A stretch of 64,000 bases of DNA, from NCBI GenBank assembly GCA_017165825.1, contig CM029386.1, forward strand, positions 19,638,632 to 19,702,631, in the 5' to 3' direction. The notes below the pieces were generated by a model, which was not told the DNA's origin, did not search any database, and worked only from the letters and a program-made list of their open reading frames with translations. A program made the translations under genes and the position numbers. This DNA is from Hepsetus odoe. Its lineage: Eukaryota; Chordata; Actinopteri; Characiformes; Hepsetidae. This document shows positions 22,949 through 35,681 of this stretch, in pieces (within the stretch, counting starts at the first letter, position 1; each line of letters begins with the position of its first letter).

Positions 22949-25704
22949 TTGCACTTTAAAAAACAGGACCAATTAATATATACTTTTTTAAAATTAAAAA
23001 TAAAACCTGTTCTCTTTCATGAAACTTAGGATGAGGGTTAGGTTAGACTGAGAGCTGAGTGTTTGAGTGAGAAGGTTTCTGGTTAACCTTAATAAGTGTC
23101 CCATTAGAACCTTTTCAAGTCTCCTTCTCCTGGTTTTACTCTTAAAAACAAACCAATACAATAAAGATTTTTTACATTTCTTGTTATTATTATTATTATT
23201 ATTAATAATAATAATAATAATAATAATTTAGCTTACATAATTTGTTATATTTGAAGCTTAAACCAGCTTAAACAAGCTCATACTAATTACACAGTTAATA
23301 ATATTAATATGTTATATCTTAAAAATCTTAAGGGATGATTTCAGCAACTAAGGATAAATTCCGTTACATACTATACATTTTTCTAATGTCTAACATATCC
23401 ATAACATTTTTAAATTATAATAAATTATTCAGTAACTACAATAAATTATTTATAATAATAAACAATAAATGTGTAATCATAAAAAATCTACATCATATAA
23501 ATAATAATGAGTATATAATAATAAATGATCTGCAACAATATTTTTTATTTTAAGTTCTTATAATTCACTAGCAATAATTAAGGATCTCCTATAAATTATT
23601 TTGTCACTCCTGAGATTTGTAGTATTTACTATAAATGACTCAATAGCTACTATAAATTAAGCAATATAAATGATTCAGGACCCACTTTCTGCTTTTCTCT
23701 GCAATCAATTCTCCTAAAAATGATCCAGTAACTACTAGAAACTATTGAGTATCTGCTGTAAATGATTCCGTAGCTAAAGATGTTCGATCCCTTCTGGACT
23801 GGAGTGTGGATCTGTGTACAAGCCCCTCCAGAGTCTGTAGGTTAACTGCTGTTTATAGGTGTTCTGTGAGGTGCTACACACTCAAACCCCTGTTTCAGTT
23901 CTCCAGTCTTTCACTTGTCACTCTTTCCAAAGCACTTGGCCACACTTAGTCATGCCCCATTGGCCCAGCACCCGCTCCCCTCGGACTCTGCCAAAAAAAA
24001 AATCCCCAAATTCCCAATTGTGGAACTGGGCCAGTGGGGCAATCGTGAGAGGCCAGAGGGGGGAAAAGTTTAAAGTTAAAATCAAGTGAGAAATAAAAAT
24101 CTAATGTATTCACTTTGCTTCAGATATGTCTTCCTGAAATGCAGTTAATGAGCCAAAACATGTTTCAGTGTCTGACGTTTTGCCCTGGAGCTCCAAGGCT
24201 AATGCAGCCATTAGTGGAAAGTCATAGTCCTGTGGTTTAAACTCATCACACGGTCGCCTCAAATTGTAAGTAGGTGGGAGGTTATCTAAAAAAAACATGT
24301 TAAAAAATCTCCAAAACAGTCAGATTACATACATTTATTAATAGCTTGGTTATTTTACTAGAACCAAGCGATTGCTTACCAGGATGGCACGTGTTATGGA
24401 TTAGAAGTGATGTTAATGAATCTTACTTTATTCATATTAATAAATAAATCTTTTATTCTAAAGATAAATAAATCTTTATTCTAATGCTTACCCTCTGTGC
24501 TAGATCTCTTTTTTCTTGTCATGTCTTTGCACAGCCTTGGAGTGACTCAGGGATACGATTCACTTTGTACATGATTAACTGCGCAGATAAAAATGGTGTG
24601 AAAGGTTTGGCTGAACTACCGCTTTAAGGGGATTCTCTGGTGCAGGGGGAAGGATGGGGGAGTGCTGGCGATGGCCAGGTGGTATCAGGGCCACAGCCTG
24701 TGGACCTGGGGAGCAGCCGGCCGCTTCTGCCCCAGAGCAGAGAGCTCCTGCTGGGCCCCACCTGCCCCGGGACGGTTGCGGGACTCTGGGATTTAGGAGG
24801 TCTGACGTCAGACGGAAAAAATAACTGACCCGAGTCACATACATGAGAATGGAAAGCAGAAAGAAAGACCTGTCACCCTATAGGCTGCATTTCATCACAA
24901 AAGCTCGCATCTCTGAAATGTACTGGAGATTTACAGGAACTTTCTGTATTTCAGTGTACGTCACTGCAACCGGCGTTGATTCCGGGCTATTTTAGTCCGT
25001 TTCTGTAAATGCAGTGATGATGAAATGTTCACACGATGCAAAAGGCGGCTGCTTTTCTTTTTTTTTTTTTTAAACAAAAAAATATAAGACACTGAAAGAA
25101 AGATTTGAGGGTTCATAGAACAGAAATAAACAATGAAGTTGACAGAAATGTTTAAAATGGTGCAATGAAATTTTAGTCATTTTTGTGAAAAGCTCTGACA
25201 GATTTTAAATGTGGTTAAAATATTTTTAAAAAATGTTGTTTGCATACATTTTACCGCTTATACGTATGCAAAAGTGCTTATGTATGTAAACTCTAGGTGA
25301 TTTTTTATTCTGCATTTTTATTCTTTCCAGTGTAGTGAATTTATGGTGAAAAAATTCAAATGTAGAATAAATAGACTAGACTAGACTAGACTAGAATAGA
25401 ATAGAATAGAATAGAATAGAATAGAATAGAATAGAACAGAACAGAATAGAATGAAGCTTGTAAGATTTAGGACCAACGCTCCGACACTTTAATTAGCAGG
25501 CTGTTTTTGCTTGTGTGTGTGTGTGTGTGTATGTGTGTGTGTGTGTGTGTGTGTGTAACTGCTTTAGCAGTCAGGGGTAGAAAGCAGCAGCATGGGGTGA
25601 GTCACAATAACATTTCTGTAATAGCGTCAGCACTAAGCAGAAAATAGGCTTAGCATTCAGCTAGCAGAGCCAACAATGAGAACAAGCAGCAGCTCAGTCT
25701 GATT

Positions 25705-25759
<55 letters not shown>

Positions 25760-26400
25760 CAGGGGTTGGATTCATCAATGGGTACAGATAGTGTGATGGC
25801 CGTGTGTTTGTTTTCAGGGTTCGATGACTGTCATATTCATAAATAACATTAATAACATGTTCATAAAACACTCACCTGTTTTTTTCCTCCTCCCTTGTCT
25901 CTTTCTTTTTCTTTTTATCCCTTTTCTCCTGCCATCGAGGTGAGGAAACATGCATTCAGACAAATGCTTGGTGAACAGCAGTTGATTTTTTGTGAGCTCA
26001 TCAGGTTCCAGATTTCTCCTGGATGCCTCCAGCTCTGGCATGGATGCGAGAAAGTCCAAGGGCTGCGCCTGCTTTGATCTGACGAAGGACTGATTGAGCC
26101 AAACCAGGTATTTTAATAACTATGCATTATAACGAGCTTCCATGAGGAAAGGACAGGAAATGGTTAAGCAAACTCATTGGCATACATAATCAATCATTGT
26201 TGAACGTTATTTGTACTACTTCTAATACTGGGGTCATGCAGGGGTCATGGTGGAGTAGCTTCCTAAAGTTCCATGAAGTGATGTTATTAAACTACAGAAG
26301 AAAAAAAACAACAGAAAAAGGTTTTAGTCTCCTAGCAACAAACCTTAAACATGTCATATTAGGCCGTTGAAAAGTTAATGACACCACAAGTAATCATCCT
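21760..26400. other. Intergenic DNA with microsatellites, no gene seen
   Basis: Contains (AC)n 22,390-22,439, pyrimidine-rich DNA 22,500-22,770, (GT)n 22,890-22,948, (ATT)n/(AAT)n 23,185-23,227, an AT-rich block 23,270-23,780, a pentamer (TAGAC/TAGAA)n array 25,373-25,453, (GT)n 25,511-25,556 and (CT)n 25,709-25,760. A perfect 12-bp inverted repeat lies at 21,975-22,000. No coding homology was recognised. Confidence 0.6.
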
Positions 26401-27285
26401 CAGACAAGCTGAGCACAAAAGATTTCTCGCAGACTAATGGAAGGAGCCAACGTTCACCTCAACGTCAAGCCAACGTTCACCCGAAAACAAGAAGCCACGA
26501 TTGGCACCCTATTCTTCTCTGTATCTACGTCCCGCACAAAATACTGGACGAAAAATAACCCTACGCATTTAGGTCGTCAGGCGAACAAGAGTAACAATCT
26601 TATAATTCAGCCAATAATGGGCGAAGAAAGAAGGGTGAATAGGAACAGGGAAGTATGAAGGTGGGAGCATCCTGATATTGGTCTTCTTCTCTGCAGGCGG
26701 TAATGGGGCAGGAAAAATGAACGTAGCAATGGACCAGGAGATTTTAATCTCATCAGGCAGGCAAGAGCAGGAAATGAGTGTTTCAGCAAGACAGTAAAAC
26801 TCAACAATAAACGCAAAATAACTCAACTAGAATGAATTCTCCCGACCAAACCTCGTAACTTCGGGGAGACGTTTGTCAAGAGGAATGGGCCAAAACTGAA
26901 CCAGGAAGCCTGAAAAATCTGACTGCTTCTTAACAGAGTGGTTAAATTATCCTCATATTTTTCCAAAAAAGGGTTCAATATAATGATTTGTGGGGCTGGA
27001 AAACTTTTTCAAGTTTTCCTCTTTGTCATTTTTCACGCGTTCAGAGGTTTAAGGTATTTATTAGTCCAAATTCAAAAGTATGTGTATCATTTTTAATATA
27101 CAAGAATGTTAAACAACAAAAAAAAAACTCTTACCTTATCTCCCTAGCTCCCTCTCTCTCTTTCTTTCCTTCTTTCTTTCTTTCTATTGATTGCTTCACT
27201 CTCTTTCACACACAGATACCAACACCGTTAAGATGATTTCACGGTGCAAGTCCGCTCTCTGACGACACTCTTTAATTAAAGTGAA
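26401..27285. other. Unassigned intergenic DNA
   Basis: No recognised gene or repeat apart from a pyrimidine-rich patch near 27,150-27,185. Confidence 0.4.

Positions 27286-27329
<44 letters not shown>
27286..27329. repeat. (AC)n microsatellite
   Basis: A pure AC tract that appears to have replaced or truncated the left end of the following transposon. Confidence 0.95.
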
Positions 27330-27331
<2 letters not shown>

Positions 27332-27344
27332 CAGACTCGCACTG

Positions 27345-28009
27345 TTGCCTTCAAAACAGCATCAGTTCTTCTAGGTACACTTGCACACAGTTTTTGAAGG
27401 AACTCGGCTGGTCGGTCGTTCCAAACACGACTGTGTTTCTCCTCCGTGTGACGTTGATGGTCATCAGCACCTGTTTGGTAAAATTGGTTGATCAGACACC
27501 GACTATAATCCTACAGAATCCCTGACTTTGTGCAAGTGTACCTAGAAGAACTGATGCTGGTTTGAAGGCAAAAGGTAGTAACACCAAATGAAAGTGAAAG
27601 TGACAACCCTTGTCATTGCAAGGTCAATGCACAGCAGACAATGAACCACAACGAATTCGGACCTCTGCTTTTAACCCATACACACTCAAACACCGTGCAG
27701 CAGTGGGCAGCTATTGAAAGCACCCGGGGAGCAGTGATGGGGACGGCACCTTGCTCAAGGGTACCTCAGGGCAACCTTTTGGGAAGGGGTTCAAACCCCT
27801 GATCCTCCGATCATGTGGCTAACGCAATAACCACTAGGCCACCGCTGCCCCAGCGGTCAAATATTGATTTGATTTAGATTTTTCTTTTGTTCGCTCACTT
27901 TGCATTTTGTAAATTGATAAAAATAAACAATCATTATTTATATTTCTGAAAGCGTTCTTTGTTTACAGCATTTTTTCACAGCTGCCTAAAACTTTTGCAC
28001 AGTGCTGTA
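27345..28009. mobile_element. Tc1/mariner-like TIR element, 5' truncated, with a nested SINE
   Basis: Matches the family at 31.2 and 43.2 kb. The left arm begins inside the inverted repeat (TTGCCTTCAAAACAGCATCA, GTTCTTCTAGGTACACTTGC) and the right arm carries its complement (GCAAGTGTACCTAGAAGAAC), ending CTGCCTAAAACTTTTGCACA and GTGCTGTA. A SINE interrupts the right arm at 27,590-27,857. No transposase remains. Confidence 0.75.
27590..27857 (-). mobile_element. tRNA-derived SINE (family S1) nested in a DNA transposon
   Basis: On the minus strand it starts GGGGCAGCGGTGGCCTAGTG (A-box region), has a B-box-like GGGTTTGAACCCC, and ends in GTCACTTTCACTTTC. CAAAT flanks both sides (27,585-27,589 and 27,858-27,862), a probable 5-bp target duplication. 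The intact sibling at 31.2 kb lacks the insert. Confidence 0.75.
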
Positions 28010-28604
28010 CATGTAAAATTAAATGATTTGGCAGTCCGGGAATGAAATGCAGGAACCATACAAACAGTAGTGAACAGTTCAGAAACTCAGGACTGCTTAA
28101 GATGAAACTGGTAAGTAAGACTGGGCAGGATTTGAATTTCAATCTCTGATGGGACGGGGCCATTTGACTAAGATGCAAAGCAGCAGATGACAGAAAGTTA
28201 GAGGAACAGAAAGACAGCAAAACAAACTCATATTAACTGGAGTGTAGTTTTAGTTGGCAAAAGTCCAAGGAAATCTACCTGGAATGTCAGTGTGAATGTT
28301 TTCTGGTTCAGTGACCAGGTTTATGTGAAGTGTTGTACAGAGGAGACATCTGACTGCTATCGGGATGATTCATTCAGTGCATGAAGCACAGACAGCCAGA
28401 GAGACGTTCCCACTTCTGTGTGAACGGCGCCCGAAACTTAAAATAAAATATTCGACACTCTTCCTACTGCAGCATCTGTCAGTGTCAAGTGATATTAAGA
28501 AAGAAGCATTAAGATTAGAATAAATTCAAATAGCATTAAGAGAACTCACACTCATTTAATGTATGTTAATATTATTGTGTATTTTTGTCCCCATGCTATC
28601 CCAG

Positions 28605-29465
28605 CCAATAGGGATGCACAAGTCAGTGTATTTCTTCATGCTGGTCCCAAGTCCGGATAAATGGGGGTTACGTCAGGAAGGGCATCCGGTGTAAAACTTT
28701 TGCCAAATTAATATGTGGACAACAGACAATGATGTTTGCTGATGATATTGTGATCTGCAGTGAGAGTCAGGAACAGCTTGAGAACCTGGAGAGATGGAGA
28801 TCTGCTCTAGAGAGGAATGAAAGTGAGTAGGACAAAGACAGAATACATGAGTGTGAATGAAAGGGAGGAAAGCGGAGTGGTTAGGATGCAGGGAGTGGAG
28901 GTAACAAAGGTGGAGGAGTTTAAATACTTGGGATCAACAGTTCACGACGAGTGTGGAAGAGAGGTGAAGAAGAGAGTGCAGGCAGGTTGGAATGGGTGGA
29001 AACGAATGGATGGAATGATCTGTGACAGACGGGTACCAGCTAGAGTAAAAGGGAAGGTTTACAGGATAGTAGTGAAACCAGCTATGTTGTATGGGTTGGA
29101 GACAGTGTCACTGACAAAAAGAGAGGAGGTGGAGCTGGAGGTTTCAGAGATGCTGGGATTTTTGTTGGATGTGACGAGGATGGACGTCACCTCAGGTTAG
29201 ACGACTTGGAGACAAGGTTAGAGAAGCAAGGTTGCGTTGGTTTGGACATGTCCAGAGGAGAGACGAGGATTATATATTGGGAAAGGGTGTCGAAGATGGG
29301 GCTACCAGAAAAGAGAAAGAGAGGAAGAATAAAGAGGAGGTTTATGGATGTGGTGGGAGAGGATGCAGGTGGTTGCAGTTTGAAGGAGGAAGATGCAGAG
29401 GACAGGAAGAAATGGAAGCGGATGATCCACTGTGGCGTAAATGGGAGCAGCCGGAAGAAGAAGAA
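28605..29465 (+). pseudogene. RTE-like LINE fragment with reverse transcriptase remnant
   Basis: Reads MFADDIVICSESQEQLENLE (RT active-site FADD at 28,735-28,746), then FKYLGS, YGLETVSLTKREE, and in shifted frames RWFGHVQRRDED and RFMDVVGED, ending with GGGAGCAGCCGGAAGAAGAA. These are C-terminal motifs of RTE-type non-LTR retrotransposons. At least two frameshifts and no endonuclease: a dead, rearranged copy. The first ~120 bp (GGTCCCAAGTCCGGATAAAT, GGGCATCCGGTG) resemble the element's 3'-end sequence joined upstream of the RT. Confidence 0.8.
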
Positions 29466-30696
29466 AAAGATTTGTCCCCATGTTAACATGTTAAAGCTAA
29501 TTATTGGAAGAATATGATCATCTACATAAATAGACTCTTTTGTTACATCCATAAAATGAGGTATAAAATAAAAATAATGTTGATGTTTAAGGCTTTGTGG
29601 AAAAACTCACAGGTAGTCCTGTGTAGCAGCAGCTCGTGGTCACGGTTGGGTAATGCAGTGCTGTAAATGTTCTTTAAAGACTGTTTTGCTTACATTTTAA
29701 TTGCATTTCCCTTCTCCTTAGACGGGAATACTTTGTCCTGTGAAAGCAGGCCATAAGCAGATGTGTTTGGCAGGACGAGATCACTGACACTTCGATTGCA
29801 GATGAGCACGGATGTGTTTTGGGTTTGCTGTGAGTGCTTGGCGAATTCACTGCAGAATAGCATGCAGTGTTGTGATGGACCTCTGACAGCATGAAGTGGG
29901 TTAAAAGCGTTAAGTTTCCCCATCTGACTCCAAACAAAAGCTTTATTTAAAAGAGACAAAATGATTCAGAAAAAAAGCAATTCAAGACAGTGACACATCG
30001 AATAGAATAGAATAGAATAATAAGAGTGTTCTGGAAAACATAAAACATGTTAATGAAAATATTAAGATGTAATTCTAAATCAAGTTTTAACACTTTTTAT
30101 AGGTTAACCTTTTTTACCTTTTTGAGTAATAAAGATTTTGTGCCTGAAATGAGAAAAAAAAAAGCTTTTTGAACAATGATTATGCTAAAATGGACTAAAC
30201 TACTACAGTAACACAGATCAAATAAGAGAAACTGAGACCGAAGAATAGAATAGGATAGAATAGAATAGAATAGAATAGAGTCTGTAAGCTCACAGTGGTG
30301 TATTTTTGGAGTTTAAAGCAAGATTTGTTTTACTGATTACTGATTACACTAACGCTTCAGCAGGTCTGCAGAAAAAGGAACACTGAGCTCCAATTTGCGT
30401 CACACTAATTTCCCTTCTACTGTTACTGCTCTTTCTCTCTCTCCGTCTCTCCCTGTCTCTCTCTCTTTCTCTCTTTCTCTGTCTCTCTCTCTCTCTCTCT
30501 GTCTTGAGCCTTGAGGGACAGAGCCGAAGAAAAGAGACATGTGTGAGATAAAGAGAAGGACTAAAGGAAAGTGCAGCAACACCAAGCCCATCGCAGCAGT
30601 GTGTGTGTGTGTGTGTGTGTGCGTGTGTGTGTGTGTCCAACTGCCTCAGGATGTCCATTCAACTTCACACACGGACACAGCGGCGCCACAACATGA

Positions 30697-30742
<46 letters not shown>

Positions 30743-31200
30743 GTGTAATCCTGTTGTTCTGTTCAACGTCTGTTATTGCTGTTCAAATCGTCTAGTCTGT
30801 TACCATGGCAACTTGTTTACTGACAGGCATGAATGATCCCTGTTAAAGTAATGTTCTGTGTTTGTCTCCGTGTGAACATTATATTGTAATTCCCAGCCAG
30901 TGTAGTACACCTGAGCTAAAATCATCGAAATGAATTCAGACTCATCAGCTCAGTGTTCCACATCGCTCCAATATTTCAGTGAAATGTATTAACAAAGCAC
31001 ACAACTGAAATGAATAAATGAAATATATCACTGAAGTTATCACTCAACTATATCTATGTGAAAGGTATCACTAAATTATATTATTAAACTTCTATATTAT
31101 TAAATTTCTGAGTCTTTTTACAGGAATATATCACTGAATTACAGCACTGTGCAAATGTTTTGAGCCCTTATTTCTTTAGATTTTGTTGAAAATGAGCCAA
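29466..31200. other. Intergenic DNA with microsatellites, no gene seen
   Basis: Contains AATAG-type pentamers at 30,000-30,020 and 30,240-30,280, (CT)n at 30,431-30,504, and (GT)n at 30,598-30,636 and 30,700-30,747. A transposon-end-like word (CAGCACTGTGCAAATGTTTT) lies near 31,142. Confidence 0.6.
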
Positions 31201-31223
31201 AATGTACATTTTTTGCAAACACA

Positions 31224-31757
31224 CAGTACTGTGCAAAAGTTGTAGGCAGGTGTGAAAAAATGCTGTAAACAAAGAACGCCTTCAGAAATATAAATAATGA
31301 TTGTTTATTTTTATCAATTCACAAAATGCAAAGTGAGCGAACAAAAGAAAAATCTAAATCAGATCAATATTTGGTGTCACTACCTTTTACCTTCAGACCA
31401 GCATCAGTTCTTCTGGCCCCACAGAGCCCTGATCTCAACATCATCCAGTGTGTCTGGATCACATGAAGAGACAGAAGGATGTGAGGAAGCTACATCCACA
31501 GAAGATCTGGGGTCAGTTCTCCAAGATGTTTGGAACAACCTACCAGCTGAGTTCCTTCAAAAACTGTGTGCAAGTGTACCTAGAAGAACTGATGCTGTTT
31601 TGAAGGCAAAGGGTGGTCACACCAAATATTGATCTGATTTTGATTCTCTTTTGTTCATTCACTGCATTTTGTTGATTGATGAAAATAAATGATCAACACT
31701 TCCATTTCAGAAAGCATTCTTTGTTTACAGCATTTTTTCACACCTGCCTAAAACTTT
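31224..31757 (+). mobile_element. Tc1/mariner-like element with transposase C-terminal remnant
   Basis: Inverted ends: left CAGTACTGTGCAAAAGTTGT and AGGCAGGTGTGAAAAAATGC, right GCATTTTTTCACACCTGCCT then AAAACTTT. The interior 31,410-31,632 reads SPDLNIIQCVWDHMKRQKDV and, in another frame, DVWNNLPAEFLQKL and AVLKAKGGHTKY. These are the DDE-region tail and C-terminus of Tc1-like transposases. Frame is broken and the N-terminal half is missing, so it is non-autonomous. Confidence 0.8.
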
Positions 31758-31759
31758 CT

Positions 31760-32182
31760 ATAGTCTATAATATTAAGAGCTTTAAAGTCAGTTTTTTAAT
31801 GGATCTCCTCTATTCTTCAGCACAGCCTGAACTCTCTTAGACGAGCTTTCTTCTTTATTCTTTAAGTCATTTGAAGGAATAGGTCTCCAGGCCTCTAAAG
31901 TAAGTGCTTACATATTCAGACAGGCATGCAAAAGTGTGTGTGTGTGTGTTTGTACATGCATATGTGATTCTCATAACTATGGCAGTGGTGTGTGTGTGTT
32001 TGTGTGAGTGTGTCTGGGTGTCTGGGTGTATGTGTGTGTATAATCCCCATTCACACACATGAGCAGGCTGACAGGTGGAAGAGTTCATTTTGCGGTTGAA
32101 GGTCAAAATGGCTCTTCACTTTGACAACACAGAGGGAGTTCCCTCACTCTAAATTACACTTTCCAACTCATCATCACCTTTT

Positions 32183-32216
<34 letters not shown>

Positions 32217-32315
32217 AAAACACAGCCACGTGAACATGGCTATTGTCACAGACATTCTGCCCAGGTAGTATGTAGTTACAAACAATATTATATCTATATA
32301 CCCGTATCCAGATCA

Positions 32316-32386
<71 letters not shown>

Positions 32387-33430
32387 GTAAGAGAGAGAGC
32401 TATTGTTATTTTTCTGGAATATTTGGAATAGTACACTTGTCAGGTCTGTTTAGAGTCATATGTTGGTGAGTCTGATTCTGATATGTTTTAATGACTGTAG
32501 AATTATTTTTCAGATGTTAGAAAGATTTAGTGACAAGAGAACACTATAAGATTTGGGAATGGCTTTGGAACCATCATTCTACAAGGAGTCTACGGTGAAG
32601 ATTTATCAGGTAATCCTGAGTTCTAGAACGAATCTCAGATTAAAAAATGAGTCGATTATTCTATATTGAATCAATGCTTCTTCTGTGTATGTAGAATGAT
32701 TCAGCAAATAAAAGCCTAATGAATGGTGTTAGAATGATCATGCAAATCTAGGACAATTTAGTGATTTTGGGATATTACTATACGTGTTCATACTGCTGGG
32801 TTTACTGGCTCCCTGTGTTATTCTGCATATGACCAATAAAACTGAACCTCAACCTCAAATGGTACTCAAGAAGTCAGTCTTGTTCCAACAGGTGATTCAG
32901 TAAAGTTAATATATATTATATTATATATAGATTCATCCATCCATCCATCCATCAATTATCCGTGCCGTGAGTATGGCGTCATGTGCACAGTGAAAGTGCT
33001 TCAGGATAGGACCATGTATTAAGTGTGAGAAACATTTGTTTAAAATAAGATCATTTGATTGGCAGCAGGAAGGAAAACGAAAGCAGTTGCCAAGGTCAAA
33101 ATGAGAGAGAGAGTGAAAGAGAGAGAGTGTGGTACACATAACTGCACTTAATTACCTGACACTGTTCCCAAGTGCTGGCAGGTTTGAACACTTTAGCTCT
33201 GGAAGAAAGAGTGAGAGGAGATGATGCCAATGGATGACAAGGTGAACACAAGCATTAGCAAAAAGCTAATGCTTCCTTGATTAGCACTGAGCTGGCCAAT
33301 GACAGCTTCAGTTCAGATCTGGGTCACCTTTGATCAAAAACACCAAGCTTGTGGGCTGAAAGTGTAAAATATAGTAATTTGCAACAATCTTGAGCCTGCA
33401 CTCGTTATTTTTACACTGTGTTAAGACAAA
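31760..33430. other. Intergenic DNA, no gene seen
   Basis: Contains (AC)n 32,183-32,213, a (TATC)n array 32,316-32,386 of about 17 units, and an AT-rich patch near 32,905-32,930. The rest is unassigned. Confidence 0.6.
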
Positions 33431-33436
33431 ACTGTT

Positions 33437-33537
33437 GTTTTGAAGGAGGAAGATGCAGAGGACAGGAAGAAGTGGAAACTGATGATCGGCTGTGGCGGGC
33501 CCTAAACGGAAGCAGCCGAAAGAAGAAGAAGAAGTTA
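33437..33537 (+). mobile_element. RTE-like LINE 3' end fragment
   Basis: GAGGAAGATGCAGAGGACAG and GGAAGCAGCCGAAAGAAGAA match the tail of the 28.6-kb LINE copy and end in a (GAA)n-like run. Confidence 0.7.
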
Positions 33538-33639
33538 AGACAATACCGCTTCATGTCTTTTAAACTACCTTATCTTCAGCATATTGAATAGACATGATGA
33601 AAGAAAGGGGAACAAATGTTCTACTGACAGTCTGCAAAG

Positions 33640-33902
33640 TCCCTAAAGATACAAGGTTCTAGATGAAGGGATTCCAGCCACTCAGCGTTCAGCATCAGCA
33701 GTAAATGAATCACCTGATCATCTGGAATCATCTGCACCTGTTTCTTCACTGCTTCACATCTCAAGTTAAACACTTTGTTCTGGTTGAAGGTTCATCTGTG
33801 GAGTGCCCTCCAATATTTCAGGAAGCCTGGAGAACTATTCCTCAACAACAAAAAAAATGTGAAGAAATGAGGGTGGCTCAAGACTTTTGCACAATACAGT
33901 AG
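33640..33902. mobile_element. Tc1/mariner-like remnant
   Basis: IFQEAWRTIPQQQ is like the transposase C-terminal helix region. The right end GGCTCAAGACTTTTGCACAA matches the complement of the 42,831 end. Catalytic region absent. Confidence 0.55.
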
Positions 33903-34002
33903 GTGCCACTGGCCCAGTGTCAGGTGCTAATAGCTTTGATTTCCCTGGTGGATCTGTGACCCTTTTGCACAGAAAGGCCTGGAACCTGCCAGTGAAGCTA
34001 TC

Positions 34003-34262
34003 ATGAAAGTGAAAGTGACTATTCTTGTCATTGTGAAACACGGCACAGCACACAGTGAACCACAACGAAATTACACTTCTGTATAAAACCCATATACTTA
34101 CACACATGCAGCAGGGGGCAGCTATTGAAAGCGCCCAGGGAGCAGTGACAGGGACGGTACCTTGCTCAAGGGTACCTCAGAGCAACCTACTGGTCTGGGA
34201 TTTTAACCCATGACCTTCTGATCCTGGGGTCTACTCCCCAACTACTAGGTCACCATCTGGCA
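34003..34262 (-). mobile_element. tRNA-derived SINE (family S1)
   Basis: Same word order as the 27.6-kb copy: GAAAGTGAAAGTGACT, GAACCACAACGAAATT, GCAGCTATTGAAAGCGCCC, GTACCTTGCTCAAGGGTACC, then a degraded tRNA head. Confidence 0.75.
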
Positions 34263-35642
34263 AGAGTTATTAGATAAGAACGAGCTCTATTGAGCACGCA
34301 TCCGGGGACTGGGCTAAATGCTCATTCATTCAGGTTTTCTGGGAGATTCATGGCACATTCGGTTAAAAAAGGCTCTGATTTGGTGCTGAAACAACCATGG
34401 CTGCCACTGAAGCCAATCGAGTGCTTTCTGAGTGAGCAGGCTAAACCCAGTTCACCAGGTAAACTACACTGGTGAGACATTTCTAGGTTTTACCTTTGAC
34501 CTTTTGTCCCAAACCTGCCCTCGGCAAGCACCTCAAATCATGGCGCACTGGAAATACCCGCTGCGTACGTGTCTGGATAGACCGACTTATCCTCACCAAG
34601 TGGGCCAAAGAGTGGCACAGCACCCTCATGGAGGCTGAGACAGGACGTCTGCCCGCCACTGTTGTGTCTGATGCCTCACTGACAACATTCAAAACCTGCA
34701 ACGATCGCATTTGTGTCTCTGCCCTGTCTCGCCGTATCGCTTCATCTTTAACGATATAATCCGGATTATAAAGATACGAATCCCGCTTCTGCTCGTTAAT
34801 CCCCTTCGGAATGCATGTGTGTCTGTGTGTTTTGGCCGAACGTACATTGCTCACGTTAAGATACTGATCAAGCACACCATTACATTAGTGCTCCATGGTG
34901 TGATTTACCAGCAGCAGTGGGCAGCAGGCTTCCAGTGGTTCTCATGCAAGTTGTTTGGGGTTTGCGTAATGTCTTTGCTGGGTTGAGCATTGGAGTGTCT
35001 CGTTTAATCTGTATTTGGCAACACGAAGGGTGAAAAAGCATGTCGGGATCTACAGTTGTATTTGTTTGCTTGTTCTCAAATACATTTTGGTGAAAAGCAT
35101 CCTTTAAAAGTGCTTGAAATCTGTCTCTACTGTTCATTTTGTCTTCAGCATATGCATAGGCTCTACTGTCCTGTTGGAAAATCATCCCACATGGATTTTT
35201 ATGAAGCTGCATGGGGCTGAAGGGGCCTAGGTCATGGCACTTGGAGGCTAAGCCCTAACATTTCTGTCTGCTTATAATAAGTGGCAATGCTATTTTTTCT
35301 TTAATGAAAAAGATACTGATAGGTGTCATTTCCATGGCAACATTTGCACAGATGCATACTACCGCTGATTATGCACCATTGCTGTTTTTACATCACCTGT
35401 ACAAAAAAGTTATGATATGCAAACTGATGTGTGTGTGTTATTCAAGTGTGTATGTATCGTGTCCACAGATTGTGTGTCGTGTATACGGTGTGTGTATTGG
35501 TAATGTGCATACGTGTAGTGTGTGTATTTAATGTGTAGTGTATGTATAGCGTGTTTATATAGCATGTGTACTACTTGGCGTGTGAAATTAGTGTGTGCAT
35601 AGTTTGTGCAATGTGTGTGTAGGTTTGTACAGATTATGCATA

Positions 35643-35681
<39 letters not shown>

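Noticed and set aside
34880..35212. 110-codon minus-strand frame containing IFQQDSRAYA, considered as a Tc1 transposase piece
   Set aside because: Only the FQQD word resembles Tc1; neighbouring residues do not, and the expected flanking motifs are absent.
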